Assembly (NCBI RefSeq): GCF_009671205.1
Contig: NZ_CP045309.1
Location: 1,488,001-1,552,000, forward strand
Direction of reading: 5' to 3'
DNA length: 64,000 nucleotides
Source of the DNA: Micromonospora terminaliae
GTDB lineage: Bacteria; Actinomycetota; Actinomycetes; Mycobacteriales; Micromonosporaceae
Shown here: one piece after another, positions 6,662 through 15,651 of the stretch
How the letters are laid out: each line of letters starts with the position of its first letter
Position numbering within the stretch: the stretch's first letter is position 1
Made by a program: the position numbers and the translations under genes
Notes under the pieces: generated by a model
What the model was told of the DNA's origin: nothing
The model's input: only the letters and a program-made list of their open reading frames with translations
The model's database searches: none

Positions 6662-9330
6662 CGGGAGGGACCATAGGGGATGATCACCTGTCCCGTGCGG
6701 TGCACCGCCCGGTCGAAGTAGAGGCCGCGCCACGGGCGGGGGTACCAGTCCGGCCCGCCGGTGCCCGGGTAGAGCGAGGAGCCCAGCTCGGCGCCCTGCA
6801 CGTCGAGCGCGACCCAGGCGCCGATCTGGTCGGTGCGTGCCGCCGGCCCGCCCAGGTCGACGCGCATCCGGGCCACGCCGCGCCACCAGGCCAGCACGTG
6901 GGTACGCCGTTCGGGCCCGTCGTGCAGGATCCGGCGCAGCTGCTCCAGCCCGGTCCGCCGGCCGGCCTTCCCGGCGAGCTGCCCGGCCGCCGCGTCGACG
7001 GCGTACAGCAGCAGGAAGTGCGGGGTCTGCGGGGTACCCGGAGCGCCGAGGGTGTCACCCACCTCGGCCATCAGCTCGGGCACCGTCTCCTCGTCGTACC
7101 AGGCGGCGTCGTCGGCCAGATCCTCGTAGAGGGCACGGGCGGCCGGGTCGGCGTCGGGGTCGAGGCAGGCGATGGAGAACCGGGCGGTGCCGGGCCGGTA
7201 CTGCCGGGCGAGGGAGCGGGCGGCGGCGTCGAGCACCGCGCACGCCTCGTCGACCCGGGTACCGAGCACGGCCAGGTTCCGCCCGGGGGCCCGGGGCAAC
7301 CGCAGCGCCGCCGAGCGCGCCTGCACGTCGATGAGCTCGCCGAGCAGGGCCACCGGGGTGCGCGGGACCCCCTGCTCGGGGGCGGTCAGCGCCCGGAAGT
7401 CGGGCGCCTCGGCCAGCCTCGGGACGGCGTCGCCGTCGAAGAGCCGCGCGGGAGCGGCGTCCTGCGGGCGCATCCGCCACAGCCGGTGCTGGAGCTGGCT
7501 CCACGTCTCCCAGTCGCCGGCGAGGGGGATGCGGGCCACCTCGTTCCCCTCGGCCAGCCCGGACTCGGCGTTGACCACGGCGTGGTGCCGGGGCAGCGAC
7601 TGCGCCGCGTCGTTGCGTTCGGCCAGGATCCGCAACGCCTTGGGCAGGGCGATGCGCAGGGTGAACTGGGCGACCAGGGCGGGCCGCCCCCACAGCGCCT
7701 CGATGCCGCGCACGTCCTGCGAGGCGAGCACCAGGTGGATGCCCTGCGACCGGCCCCGCCGGGCCAGGTCCTCCAGCAGGTCGGCGGCCTCGCGGGCGAC
7801 CACGTCGCGGCCGGCGAGCAGCGCCTGGAACTCGTCGACCACGGCCACGATCCGCGGCCAGTGCCCGGTGGGGTCCACGGCGCGCAGCTCGGCCAGCTTG
7901 GTGACCTCGTGCTTCTTCGCCGCGTCGGCGCGTCGGCGCAGCTCCTCGGCGAGGAACCGCAGCAGCGCCAGCCCGAACTCCCGGTCGGTGTTGACGTTGA
8001 TCCCGACCAGCCGCATGTGCGGCAGCCAGCTCGGGTCCCGCCGGCCCTGCGCGAACCGGGCGAAGGACACCCCCTCCTTGAAGTCGAGCAGGTAGAACTC
8101 CAGCTCGGTGGGGGAGTAGCGGGCGGCCAGCGCGCCGATCCACGCGAAGATCAGGTTGGTCTTGCCGGTGCCGGACGGGCCGCCGATCAGCGCGTGCGGC
8201 GGGTAATCGCCGAGGGTGAGCAGCACCGGCCGGCCGTGCGGGCCCTCGCCGATGGGCGCCGTGAGCCCGTGCGCCGAGTCCTCCCGCCAGTACTCCCCGG
8301 TCGGGGGGAGCAGGTCGGTGAAGGGCGCCGGCGGCGGGCCGGCGTTGACCCGGGAGGCCACCTCGCGGCAGGTCTCGGTGACCAGCCCGGCCGGCGGTGG
8401 GGCGTCGAGCGCCACGGGCAGCCCGCCGATCCGGGCGTCGTCCGGGTCGACCACCACCCGGATGACGGTCGGCCCGTCGGGCAGGTCGATGCCGCGGACC
8501 ACCAGGTGCACGCCGCAGGCCGCCCCGGTACGCACGACCCGGTCCAGCTGGCCGCGCTCGTGCCGGGACAGCTCGTCGCCGCCGAGCAGCACCGCGACCC
8601 GCCAGGGCTCGGGCCGCCGGCCGGTCGCGGCGGCCAGCTCGCGCAGCGACGCGTACTCGCCGGCCAGCACCGTCTCGTTGATCCGGCGGATCTGCTCCAC
8701 CAGGTCGTCGAGCAGCCGGCCCAGGCCGCCCGGGCCGACGAAGGTGAGCAGCCCGGCGGTGCCGAGGGGGGCGAACCCGGCCAGCCCGCCGCCCAGGTGC
8801 TCGGGGTCGTACCCGAAGAGCCGGACCGCGCCGGGGTCGGCCCGGCCGACCGAGCGCAGCAGCAGCGCGGGCACGACCGCGGCGACGCCCTCCCGGTCGC
8901 TGCCGGCGAGGTGCACGTGCCCGGCGTCGAGCAGCGGGACCAGGGCCGGGACCGGCTCGGCGCCGGTGATGCGTACCGTGCCGATCCGGACCGCGCCGGG
9001 TGGCTCGGACCGCCCGGCGGGGGTGGCCTGCCAGCGGTCCCACGGCGCGGACGCCGCGCCCGGCGCCTCCCGCCCGGCCGCCGCGGCGGCCCGGCGGGCC
9101 AGCTCGGCGATCCGGGCGGCGTGCCGGGTGTCGATCTCGGCGAGGCGGCGGTCCCGCTGCGCGCCCACCCGTTCGGGTACGGCCGCGGCGGCGCGCCGCA
9201 CCCGGGCCAGCCGGTCGCGGCCGGCGGCCAGGTCGGCGTCGGCGGCGGCGAGCCGGGTACGGGTGGCGCCCAGGGCCTCGGAGAGCATCCCCCGGACCCG
9301 CGTCACCAGTTGCGCGCGGACGTCAGCCAC
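6658..9330 (-). CDS. FtsK/SpoIIIE (EccC-like) multi-module ATPase
   Basis: An 890-residue P-loop ATPase. It has an N-terminal coiled coil (about 10-85). A first FtsK-like module (about 110-340) lacks a Walker A. The active module has Walker A GPSGTGKT at 384-391 and Walker B VAVVDEF with D499/E500, followed by the FtsK-type HLVLASQDVRG. A third module (about 655-890) has a degenerate P-loop (PGRNLAVLGT, no GK[ST]) and a Walker-B-like FLLLYAVDA. One active and two degenerate modules recall EccC of type VII secretion rather than the DNA translocase FtsK. There is no obvious transmembrane segment; the neighbouring gene supplies one. It overlaps the upstream gene by 8 bases. The cargo (DNA or protein) is unknown. 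Confidence 0.85.
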   Translation of the reverse strand: MADVRAQLVTRVRGMLSEALGATRTRLAAADADLAAGRDRLARVRRAAAAVPERVGAQRDRRLAEIDTRHAARIAELARRAAAAAGREAPGAASAPWDRWQATPAGRSEPPGAVRIGTVRITGAEPVPALVPLLDAGHVHLAGSDREGVAAVVPALLLRSVGRADPGAVRLFGYDPEHLGGGLAGFAPLGTAGLLTFVGPGGLGRLLDDLVEQIRRINETVLAGEYASLRELAAATGRRPEPWRVAVLLGGDELSRHERGQLDRVVRTGAACGVHLVVRGIDLPDGPTVIRVVVDPDDARIGGLPVALDAPPPAGLVTETCREVASRVNAGPPPAPFTDLLPPTGEYWREDSAHGLTAPIGEGPHGRPVLLTLGDYPPHALIGGPSGTGKTNLIFAWIGALAARYSPTELEFYLLDFKEGVSFARFAQGRRDPSWLPHMRLVGINVNTDREFGLALLRFLAEELRRRADAAKKHEVTKLAELRAVDPTGHWPRIVAVVDEFQALLAGRDVVAREAADLLEDLARRGRSQGIHLVLASQDVRGIEALWGRPALVAQFTLRIALPKALRILAERNDAAQSLPRHHAVVNAESGLAEGNEVARIPLAGDWETWSQLQHRLWRMRPQDAAPARLFDGDAVPRLAEAPDFRALTAPEQGVPRTPVALLGELIDVQARSAALRLPRAPGRNLAVLGTRVDEACAVLDAAARSLARQYRPGTARFSIACLDPDADPAARALYEDLADDAAWYDEETVPELMAEVGDTLGAPGTPQTPHFLLLYAVDAAAGQLAGKAGRRTGLEQLRRILHDGPERRTHVLAWWRGVARMRVDLGGPAARTDQIGAWVALDVQGAELGSSLYPGTGGPDWYPRPWRGLYFDRAVHRTGQVIIPYGPSR

Positions 9331-10204
9331 GGGACGGCTCCCGGTCGTCGGTGTCCCTGGGCAGGTCGCGTCCGAGCCGGTCGAGCAGCACCCCAGTGAC
9401 CACGCCGGCGGTGACGGCCGGGTCGGCGGCGTGCGGTTGCTCCTGGTCGGCGCCGCGGCGCGGCGGGGGCATCCGGCAGACCCGGGTGAGCAGGGTGTCC
9501 AGCACCGGTGGCGGCAGGCCGGGCAGCAGGTCGCGGACCCGCCCGTCCAGCTCCCGGCGCAGCCGGCCCAGGTCGTCGGCGCGCGGCGGGTGGCCGAGCA
9601 GCTCGCCGGCCAGGCCGCGCAGCATCGGCGGGGCGATCGCGGCCAGCCCCAGACCGACGTCGGCGTGGGCGCGGCGCAGCTCCCGGTGCAGCCGGTCCCG
9701 GTCGCCCGCGCGGATCCCGGTCACCACCCGGCGCAGCAGTTCGCGGGAGTCCTCGACCCGCTCGTCCGGCTCGTCGGGCGCGCCTTCCCGGCCGCCGGTC
9801 AGCTCCGCCACCCGCACCGCCCACCAGCGCCGCACGGCCGGCTGCTCGTCGCGGTCGGGTCCGGCGCCCGGCGCCGGGGGCGCCACCTCGCCGCGGGGCG
9901 CGTCGTGCTTCGGCCGGCGGTCCGTGGCCTTCGGTGCGGGCGCGCCGTCGGCGGCCAGCCCGATCGCCGCCAGGTACGCCGACAGCTGCTCCTGCGCCAC
10001 CCGCAGCGCGTAGCCGGCGGTCTCGGCGTGCTCGGTCGCGGCGGAGAGCTCCGGCACCCCCATGGGGTTGGCCGATTCCTGGCGCACCCAGCGCAGCCGC
10101 TCGGTGGCCTGGCCGAACTTCTCCAGGGCGGCGGCGAGCTGGGCCAGGGGCAGTTCCTCGGCGGCGGCGCGGACCTGCGCGCCGATGTCCTCGACGATGG
10201 ACAC
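9323..10204 (-). CDS. Hypothetical protein of FtsK-like cassette
   Basis: A 293-residue cytosolic-looking protein. The N-terminal 85 residues are helical (MSIVEDIGAQVRAAAEELPL, then EHAETAGYALRVAQEQLSAYLAAIG) and resemble small helical-hairpin proteins. A charged Pro-rich linker (about 87-125) leads to a second helical domain (about 125-265) rich in Arg, Leu and Asp. It overlaps the ATPase start by 8 bases and follows the 86-residue helical protein by 9 bases. No family is recognised; an adaptor between the small helical protein and the ATPase would be consistent with the layout. Confidence 0.7.
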   Translation of the reverse strand: MSIVEDIGAQVRAAAEELPLAQLAAALEKFGQATERLRWVRQESANPMGVPELSAATEHAETAGYALRVAQEQLSAYLAAIGLAADGAPAPKATDRRPKHDAPRGEVAPPAPGAGPDRDEQPAVRRWWAVRVAELTGGREGAPDEPDERVEDSRELLRRVVTGIRAGDRDRLHRELRRAHADVGLGLAAIAPPMLRGLAGELLGHPPRADDLGRLRRELDGRVRDLLPGLPPPVLDTLLTRVCRMPPPRRGADQEQPHAADPAVTAGVVTGVLLDRLGRDLPRDTDDREPSRG

Positions 10205-10213
10205 GACCGGTCC

Positions 10214-10474
10214 TCAGAGGGTGGCGACGTAGAGCTGCGCCTGCTCGACCGCCACCAGCGTGGCGGCGAGACACTCCTCCAGCTCCTGGCTGGCCTGGGT
10301 CAGCGAGGCCTGGGCCGCCTCGACGGTCTCGTGGCCGCTGCCCTCCAGCGCGCCGGCCAGGGTCTGCTGCGCCTCGGCCAGCTTCTCGCCGGCCGCCTGC
10401 ACCGCTGTCTGCCCGTCTCCTATCTGCTGGAGAGCGACATCGATCGCTGCCTTCAGCTCGGCGACGCTCGCCAC
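10214..10474 (-). CDS. Small all-helical protein, first gene of FtsK-like cassette
   Basis: An 86-residue protein starting at a GTG (10474) with a clear AGGAGG Shine-Dalgarno. The longer frame to 10537 would add a non-coding-like stretch. The sequence is two long amphipathic helices (VAELKAAIDVALQQIGDGQ and a C-terminal half around ASLTQASQELEECLAATLVAVEQAQ). It is about the size and shape of WXG100/Esx helical hairpins but lacks the WxG turn. Position at the head of the operon, ahead of an EccC-like ATPase, makes a substrate or subunit role plausible. That is inference from architecture, not from sequence identity. Confidence 0.7.
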   Translation of the reverse strand: MASVAELKAAIDVALQQIGDGQTAVQAAGEKLAEAQQTLAGALEGSGHETVEAAQASLTQASQELEECLAATLVAVEQAQLYVATL

Positions 10475-10675
10475 GGGGGACCTCCTGGGGGCGGGGGAGA
10501 TCTCCATTACAACCCATCCCGACGGGTGGGCGAACATCCGCCCTCGCGGTGTTCCTACCCGGCTGTCCGATTACGGCGCTGACGTGCGGAAAGGCGCTCC
10601 CTGACGGCCCCGCCGGTCCCGCCCGGGGTCCCTCGGGTCCCGCCGACGGGACGCCGCCGCCCTTCCGGGGGCCGC

Positions 10676-11053
10676 TCAGCGGGGCAGCCGGCGCGGGCCG
10701 TACACCTCGGCGCCGAGCGCGCCCACGCGGGCCCGCAGCTCCCGGTCGGCGGTCACGACCGCCCGGCGCCGCTCGGGCGCCGCCGCGACCAGCGCCACGA
10801 TGGTGTCGTCGCCGGAACCGGGCGCGGAGACCACGGCGACCCCGGGCACCGCCGGGACGTCCCGGGCCGCGCCCTCCACCACCAGCACCACCTCCAGCGG
10901 CGGCGGCAGCTCCGGCGGCACCCCCGCCGCGGCGACGGGCACCAGCGCGTCGCGCAGCCGGGCGGCCGCCCCGGCCCGGTCCCGCCACCAGCCGTCCGGC
11001 CGCGAACCGACCACGTTCGCGCCGTCGACGATCAGCAGGGGCGTGGTCTCCAT
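10676..11053 (-). CDS. NYN-domain (PIN-like) ribonuclease
   Basis: A 125-residue protein of the NYN/YacP-like PIN superfamily. The metal-binding acidic residues are visible in LLIVDGANVVGS (residues 6-17), in GSGDDTIVALVA and in VVTADRELRARV near the C-terminus. The length suits a stand-alone nuclease domain. The ATG at 11053 was chosen because conserved sequence begins at once after it; the much longer open frame is antisense to the ClpC-like gene. It is divergent from the ClpC-like ATPase, separated by about 120 bases that must hold both promoters. The likely activity is endoribonucleolytic cleavage of structured RNA; the target is unknown. Confidence 0.8.
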   Translation of the reverse strand: METTPLLIVDGANVVGSRPDGWWRDRAGAAARLRDALVPVAAAGVPPELPPPLEVVLVVEGAARDVPAVPGVAVVSAPGSGDDTIVALVAAAPERRRAVVTADRELRARVGALGAEVYGPRRLPR

Positions 11054-11171
11054 GCCCCCAGCGTGCCACCCGCCCGCGTTTGTCGCGCCGACCGCGGGGT
11101 AGCCACCGCCGGACCGTGCCGCGCCATGTCGCGCCCCGGCGGCCGTGCCGACCGACTGCGGAGGAGAACTG

Positions 11172-13718
11172 ATGGGACCCGGTGACTTCGGCAACGACCC
11201 GTGGGACGAGTTCCTGGCCCGGTACTTCGGGCGGGGCGAGGGGGGACGCCGGCCGGCGCACCGGGTCGACATCACCCGCCTCATGACCGCGGACGCGCGG
11301 GAGATGCTGGCCGACGCGGCCCGCCGCGCGGCGCAGAAGCACAGCAACGACCTGGACACCGACCACCTGTTGTGGGCGGCGTTGCAGCGCGAGCCGCTGC
11401 GGGACCTGGTCCGGCGGGCCGGCGCCGACCCGGACGCGCTGGTCAACGCCCTCGGCGGGCGCGGCGACGGCGCGCCCCGGGGTGAGGTCCCGCCCAACCT
11501 GTCGCTCACCCCGGCGGCCAAGCGGGCCCTGCTCGACGCGCACCAGCTCTCCCGGGCCATGGGCGCCAACTACATCGGTCCTGAGCACATCCTCATGGCC
11601 CTGCCGCTCAACCCCGAGTCGCCGGCCGGCCGGATGCTCGCCGCCGGGCGGATCCAGCCCGAGTCGCTCCAGGCGGCCAACGCCGAGCGCGGTCCCATGA
11701 CCGGCCCGAAGCCCGACCGCGGCACCCCCACCCTCGACCAGTACGGCCAGGACCTCACCGATCTGGCCCGGATGGACCAGATCGACCCGGTGATCGGCCG
11801 GGCCGACGAGATCGAGCAGGCCGTGGAGATCCTGTCCCGGCGCACCAAGAACAACCCGGTGCTCATCGGCGAGGCCGGTGTGGGCAAGACCGCCATCGTG
11901 GAGGGGCTCGCCGAGCGGATCTGCGACGGCGACGTGCCGCAGACCCTGATCGGCAAGCGGGTCATCCAGCTCGACCTGGCCGGCCTGGTCGCGGGCACCC
12001 GCTACCGGGGCGACTTCGAGGAACGGCTCAAGAAGGTGATCGACGAGATCCGTGCGCACCGCGAGGAGCTGATCATCTTCCTGGACGAGATCCACACCCT
12101 GGTCGGCGCGGGCGGCGCCGGCAGCGAGGGCGGCATGGACGCGTCCAACATGCTCAAGCCCGCCCTGGCCCGCGGCGAGCTGCGGGTGATCGGCGCGACC
12201 ACGCTGGACGAGTACCGCAAGAGCATCGAGAAGGACGCGGCCCTGGCCCGCCGGTTCCAGCCGGTGCTGGTTCCCGAGCCCAGTGTCGAGGACACCGTGT
12301 CCATCCTGCGCGGCCTGCGCGACCGGTACGAGGCCCACCACCAGGTCCGGTTCACCGACGAGGCGCTGGTCGCCGCCGCCGAGCTGTCCGACCGGTACGT
12401 CACCGACCGGTACCTGCCGGACAAGGCCATCGACCTCATCGACCAGGCCGGCGCCCGCGTGCGGCTGCGCACCCGCACGCCCGCCGCCGACGTGCGCGAC
12501 CTGGAGCAGCAGCTCGACGAGGTACGCCGGGACAAGGAGCAGGCCGTCTCCGACGAGCAGTACGAGCGGGCGTCCACCCTGCGCGACCGGATCGCCGAAC
12601 TGGAGGACCAGGTCCGCCGCGCCCGCGGCGACGAGGGCCCCAGCCACGTGCCCGAGGTCGGGCCGCGGGAGATCGCCGAGGTGGTCTCCCGGGCCACCGG
12701 CATCCCGGTCAACCAGCTCACCGAGGAGGAACGGGACCGGCTGCTGCGCCTGGAGGGGCACCTGCACGAGAAGGTCGTGGGCCAGGACGAGGCGGTCAGC
12801 GCGGTGGCCGAGGCGGTCCGCCGCTCGCGTACCGGGCTGGCCGACCCCGACCGGCCCATGGGCAGCTTCCTCTTCCTCGGCCCCACCGGCGTCGGCAAGA
12901 CCGAGCTGGCCCGGGCGCTCGCCGAGGCGCTGTTCGGCGAGGCCGACCGGATGGTCCGGGTGGACATGAGCGAGTTCCAGGAGCGGCACACGGTCAGCCG
13001 CCTGGTCGGCGCGCCCCCCGGGTACGTCGGCTACGAGGAGGCCGGACAGCTCACCGAGGCGGTCCGCCGCCGCCCGTACGCAGTGGTGCTGCTCGACGAG
13101 ATCGAGAAGGCCCACCCGGACGTGTTCAACATCCTGCTCCAGGTGCTCGACGACGGCCGGCTCACCGACAGCCAGGGCCGTACGGTGAACTTCAAGAACA
13201 CCGTACTGATCATGACGAGCAACCTCGGTTCGGAGCTGATCACCGGTACCCAGCGCACCGTCGGCTTCGGCGCCGGTGAGCCCGGCGAGCAGGAGACCAG
13301 CGAACTGCGCGAGCGCCTCATGCGCCGCCTGCAGGAGAACTTCCGGCCCGAGTTCATCAACCGCATCGACGAGGTGATCATCTTCCAGCGGCTGGAGGCC
13401 GAGCAGCTGCGCCAGATCACCGGGCTGCTGCTGGAGGAGACCCGCCGCCGGCTGCACGCCCAGGACATCCAGGTCGACTTCACCACCGCCGGCGTGGACT
13501 GGCTGGCCGAACACGGCTACCAGCCCGAGTTCGGCGCCCGGCCGCTGCGCCGGGTCATCCAGCGCGAGGTCGACAACCGGCTGTCCCGGATGCTGCTGGA
13601 GAACCAGATCTCGCCCGGGCAGCGGATCACCGTCGACGCGCGGGAGGGTCAGCTTGCCTTCGACGTGACCGCCGGCGACCGCGGCTACACCACCGCGGCG
13701 ACGTCCCATCCGCGATGA
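11172..13718 (+). CDS. ClpC-like Hsp100 AAA+ unfoldase
   Basis: An 848-residue class I Clp/Hsp100 ATPase. After a short extension ([17 protein letters not shown]) comes the double Clp N-domain (about 30-175). D1 has Walker A GEAGVGKT (233-240) and Walker [14 protein letters not shown]-like middle stretch ([21 protein letters not shown]) replaces the long ClpB coiled coil. D2 has GPTGVGKTE and [15 protein letters not shown]. The C-terminus is the usual D2-small domain ending basic. The ATG at 11172 follows GGAGGAG; an ATG 27 bases upstream lacks this. With a short middle domain it is ClpC-type, expected to feed ClpP or act as a chaperone. It may be a second paralogue rather than the essential ClpC1. 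Confidence 0.9.
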   Translation: MGPGDFGNDPWDEFLARYFGRGEGGRRPAHRVDITRLMTADAREMLADAARRAAQKHSNDLDTDHLLWAALQREPLRDLVRRAGADPDALVNALGGRGDGAPRGEVPPNLSLTPAAKRALLDAHQLSRAMGANYIGPEHILMALPLNPESPAGRMLAAGRIQPESLQAANAERGPMTGPKPDRGTPTLDQYGQDLTDLARMDQIDPVIGRADEIEQAVEILSRRTKNNPVLIGEAGVGKTAIVEGLAERICDGDVPQTLIGKRVIQLDLAGLVAGTRYRGDFEERLKKVIDEIRAHREELIIFLDEIHTLVGAGGAGSEGGMDASNMLKPALARGELRVIGATTLDEYRKSIEKDAALARRFQPVLVPEPSVEDTVSILRGLRDRYEAHHQVRFTDEALVAAAELSDRYVTDRYLPDKAIDLIDQAGARVRLRTRTPAADVRDLEQQLDEVRRDKEQAVSDEQYERASTLRDRIAELEDQVRRARGDEGPSHVPEVGPREIAEVVSRATGIPVNQLTEEERDRLLRLEGHLHEKVVGQDEAVSAVAEAVRRSRTGLADPDRPMGSFLFLGPTGVGKTELARALAEALFGEADRMVRVDMSEFQERHTVSRLVGAPPGYVGYEEAGQLTEAVRRRPYAVVLLDEIEKAHPDVFNILLQVLDDGRLTDSQGRTVNFKNTVLIMTSNLGSELITGTQRTVGFGAGEPGEQETSELRERLMRRLQENFRPEFINRIDEVIIFQRLEAEQLRQITGLLLEETRRRLHAQDIQVDFTTAGVDWLAEHGYQPEFGARPLRRVIQREVDNRLSRMLLENQISPGQRITVDAREGQLAFDVTAGDRGYTTAATSHPR

Positions 13719-13756
13719 GGGAAGACGCCCCAGCCCCGACGGATCGGAGGGCGGAC

Positions 13757-13930
13757 ATGACCGAACCGGAGGAGAACCGGGAGGACCCCGAGCGCACCGA
13801 ACCCATCGTCGCGCCCCCGACGGCCAACCCGGCCCGGGTCAAGGTGCCGCCGGAGGGCTTGAAGCAGCACACCGACAAGGGCGAGGGCGATCCGACGCCG
13901 TCCGGGTCGCCGTCGGGAGAGGAGGCGTGA
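13757..13930 (+). CDS. Small disordered acidic protein
   Basis: A 57-residue protein, MTEPEENREDPERTEP..., rich in Glu, Pro, Asp and Gly and almost certainly disordered. The ATG at 13757 follows GGAGGGCGGAC. Its TGA (13928-13930) shares its last base with the ATG of the DUF3140 gene (TGATG), so the two are coupled. Its middle contains KVPPEGLKQHTDKGEGD, which looks like a short conserved motif of hypervariable Gram-positive small proteins; I cannot name the family. Confidence 0.65.
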   Translation: MTEPEENREDPERTEPIVAPPTANPARVKVPPEGLKQHTDKGEGDPTPSGSPSGEEA

Positions 13931-14280
13931 TGGTACGCGAGGCGCGACTCGATCCGGAGGTCGAGGTGATCTGGGACGACTTCCACGCCGAGGTGAACGT
14001 CCCCTCCGAGCAGCTGCGACAGTGGCTGCTCACCCGCGGCTCGGGGGAGGAGGCGTTCGGCCCGAACCCGGACCTCGACCTGCCCGAGCCCGGGCGGCGG
14101 ATCCTCCAGGTGCTCACGAAGCGCAAGGTGGACCTCACCCCGGAGGACATCGAGGTGATGCGGGACGCCATCGACCGGATCCGGGAGCTCAGCGCCGCCA
14201 AGCCGAGCCGGGGCAACGCCGACGACGAGTGGCGGCACTCCCTGCTCGACCTGGGCCACGACGTCCTCATCGAACGCTGA
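13930..14280 (+). CDS. DUF3140 family protein
   Basis: A 116-residue soluble protein matching DUF3140: an N-terminal EVEVIWDDFHAEVNVPSEQL, then LRQWLLTRGSGEEAFG, and a C-terminal DEWRHSLLDLGHDVL. The function is unknown; related proteins have been described as DNA-binding in other bacteria, but that is not shown here. The ATG at 13930 lies 4 bases after a GGAGG; a GTG one codon upstream is too close to it. It is cotranscribed with the disordered 57-residue protein and ends at a strong bidirectional hairpin. Confidence 0.85.
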   Translation: MVREARLDPEVEVIWDDFHAEVNVPSEQLRQWLLTRGSGEEAFGPNPDLDLPEPGRRILQVLTKRKVDLTPEDIEVMRDAIDRIRELSAAKPSRGNADDEWRHSLLDLGHDVLIER

Positions 14281-14293
14281 CGGGATCGCCATG

Positions 14294-14324
14294 GCGGCAC
14301 CCGGGACGTGGTCCCGGGTGCCGC
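14294..14324. terminator. Bidirectional terminator between convergent genes
   Basis: A perfect 14-bp stem (gcggcacccgggac / gtcccgggtgccgc) with a 3-base gtg loop, 13 bases after the DUF3140 stop and 7 bases before the end of the convergent minus-strand gene at 14332. It can serve both strands. Confidence 0.85.
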
Positions 14325-14331
14325 CGCCGGT

Positions 14332-14571
14332 CTAGTCCGTCGACTCCATGCTGGGCAGTTGCAGCCCGGCGGCGTCGGCCGCGTCCTGCCGCTCGCCGCG
14401 GGCCCGCTCCTCCCGGCTGAGCAGGTTGGCGAATTCCGTGATGTCGGCCGGCTCGGGCACCTCCGGCAACCGGCGCAGGAACGCCTCCAGGTCGGCGGAG
14501 GCGGCGGTGTGCGCGGCGGCCGCCTGGCGCAGCAGCTCCCGCTGGTCGGCGGCCGGGTACAGATCAGTCAT
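14332..14571 (-). CDS. Small hypothetical helical protein
   Basis: A 79-residue soluble protein, MTDLYPAADQRELLRQAAAAH..., mostly helix, with a Glu/Pro-rich central segment (RLPEVPEPADITEFANLLSREER). It ends at the shared terminator and lies 19 bases downstream of the LysR gene, so it could be cotranscribed with it. No recognised domain and no membrane segment. Codon use matches its neighbours, which supports coding. Confidence 0.65.
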   Translation of the reverse strand: MTDLYPAADQRELLRQAAAAHTAASADLEAFLRRLPEVPEPADITEFANLLSREERARGERQDAADAAGLQLPSMESTD

Positions 14572-14590
14572 GCCGCCCAGATACCCGCGC

Positions 14591-15577
14591 TCAGGCGGTT
14601 CGCACCCCGCCCGCCGTGGTCGGCTGCACGCCGAAGTCCGGGTGCGCCAGCAGCCAGGCCAGATAGTCCGGGTGGTTCGCCAGCGCGTCGGTGTACGCCG
14701 CCACCGCCGTCTCCAGCACCGGCTCGGCGACCCGGGCCGCCGGGGCGTCCGGGTGCCAGCCGAGCAGCAGCCGCCAGCGCAGCGGCGTCCCGGCGAGCCG
14801 GCGGGTCACCAGGCCGGCCACCGGGCGGAACGTGGCCTGGCACAGCGCCACCGCCTCGCCCGCGTCGACGAGGTCGAGGCAGCCCCGCACGTCGGCCTCG
14901 TAGACCTTGCGGGGCGTGAAGCCGGCGCGGGCGCAGGCCGCCGCGAAGCAGTCGCCGAAGCAGCCGTCCCCGGGCGCGGCCACCCACTGTTCGCGGCGCA
15001 GGTCGACGAGGCGCACCTCGTCCCGGCCGGCCATCGGGTGGGTCTGCGGCAGCAGCACGAAGACCGGGTCGACGGCCACCTCCCGCCAGCTCAGCCCGGA
15101 CTCCGCCGACGGGGTGGCGTCGCCGCACACCCCGGTGAGGGCGAAGTCCAGCCGCCCGCCCGCCACCAGCTGCGCCAGCTCGTCCACCGACCACGACGCG
15201 TACGTGGTGATCTGCACCTCGGGGCGCTCGGCGGCGAGCCGGTGCACCAGCCGGCCGAGGATCGGGCTGTTCACCCCGCCGAACCGGTACCGGCTCAGCG
15301 GGTCGCCCGCACCGGCCAGCCGCGCCGCCTCGTCCTGCAGGCCCTTCATGGCCGGCAGCAGCACCCGGGCCCGGTCGAGGACCAGCTCGCCCAGGGCGGT
15401 GGGCCGGGCGCCCCGGCGGTCCCGCTCGAACAGCGGCCCGCCCAGGGCCCGCTCGATGCGCTGGAGCTGGGCGGTCAGCGCCGGCTGGGCCAGGCCGAGC
15501 GTCGAGGCCGCCTTGGTGACGCTCCCCGTCTCCGCGATCGCGCAGACCACCCGCAGGTGTCGCAGCTCCAGATTCAT
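14591..15577 (-). CDS. LysR-family transcriptional regulator
   Basis: A 328-residue LysR regulator. The N-terminal helix-turn-helix is clear (LRHLRVVCAIAETGSVTKAA, then LGLAQPALTAQLQRIERALG and LFERDRRG, residues about 4-60). The effector-binding domain follows (about 90-300) with FVLLPQTHPMAG and DALANHPDYLAWLLAHPDF. The start at 15577 is where family similarity begins; a long frame continues upstream but is not coding-like. The upstream 74 bases contain a cggaag-ggt-cttccg dyad (15609-15623) and a TATA-like stretch. The regulated gene is unknown; the neighbouring hemerythrin-like gene on the same strand is a candidate. Confidence 0.85.
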   Translation of the reverse strand: MNLELRHLRVVCAIAETGSVTKAASTLGLAQPALTAQLQRIERALGGPLFERDRRGARPTALGELVLDRARVLLPAMKGLQDEAARLAGAGDPLSRYRFGGVNSPILGRLVHRLAAERPEVQITTYASWSVDELAQLVAGGRLDFALTGVCGDATPSAESGLSWREVAVDPVFVLLPQTHPMAGRDEVRLVDLRREQWVAAPGDGCFGDCFAAACARAGFTPRKVYEADVRGCLDLVDAGEAVALCQATFRPVAGLVTRRLAGTPLRWRLLLGWHPDAPAARVAEPVLETAVAAYTDALANHPDYLAWLLAHPDFGVQPTTAGGVRTA

Positions 15578-15651
15578 ACGGTGACGGTAGGACCACGGAA
15601 CGGCCGTACGGAAGGGTCTTCCGGTATCGGTATATCTGTATGGCGCAATGG

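Noticed and set aside
2905..9399. A 2164-codon open frame on the plus strand, and similar giant frames at 9303-13709 (minus), 29229-32873 (minus) and 55144-57633 (minus)
   Set aside because: They run antisense to clearly recognised genes (DUF72, PIG-L, FtsK-like, ClpC-like, metH, arc/dop). High G/C at third positions removes stops from these frames. Their translations are low-complexity Arg/Pro/Gly/Val/His sequence with no domain.
15609..15623. LysR operator cggaag-ggt-cttccg
   Set aside because: Six-base arms with a 3-base centre do not match the usual T-N11-A LysR pattern, so it is mentioned with the gene but not called.
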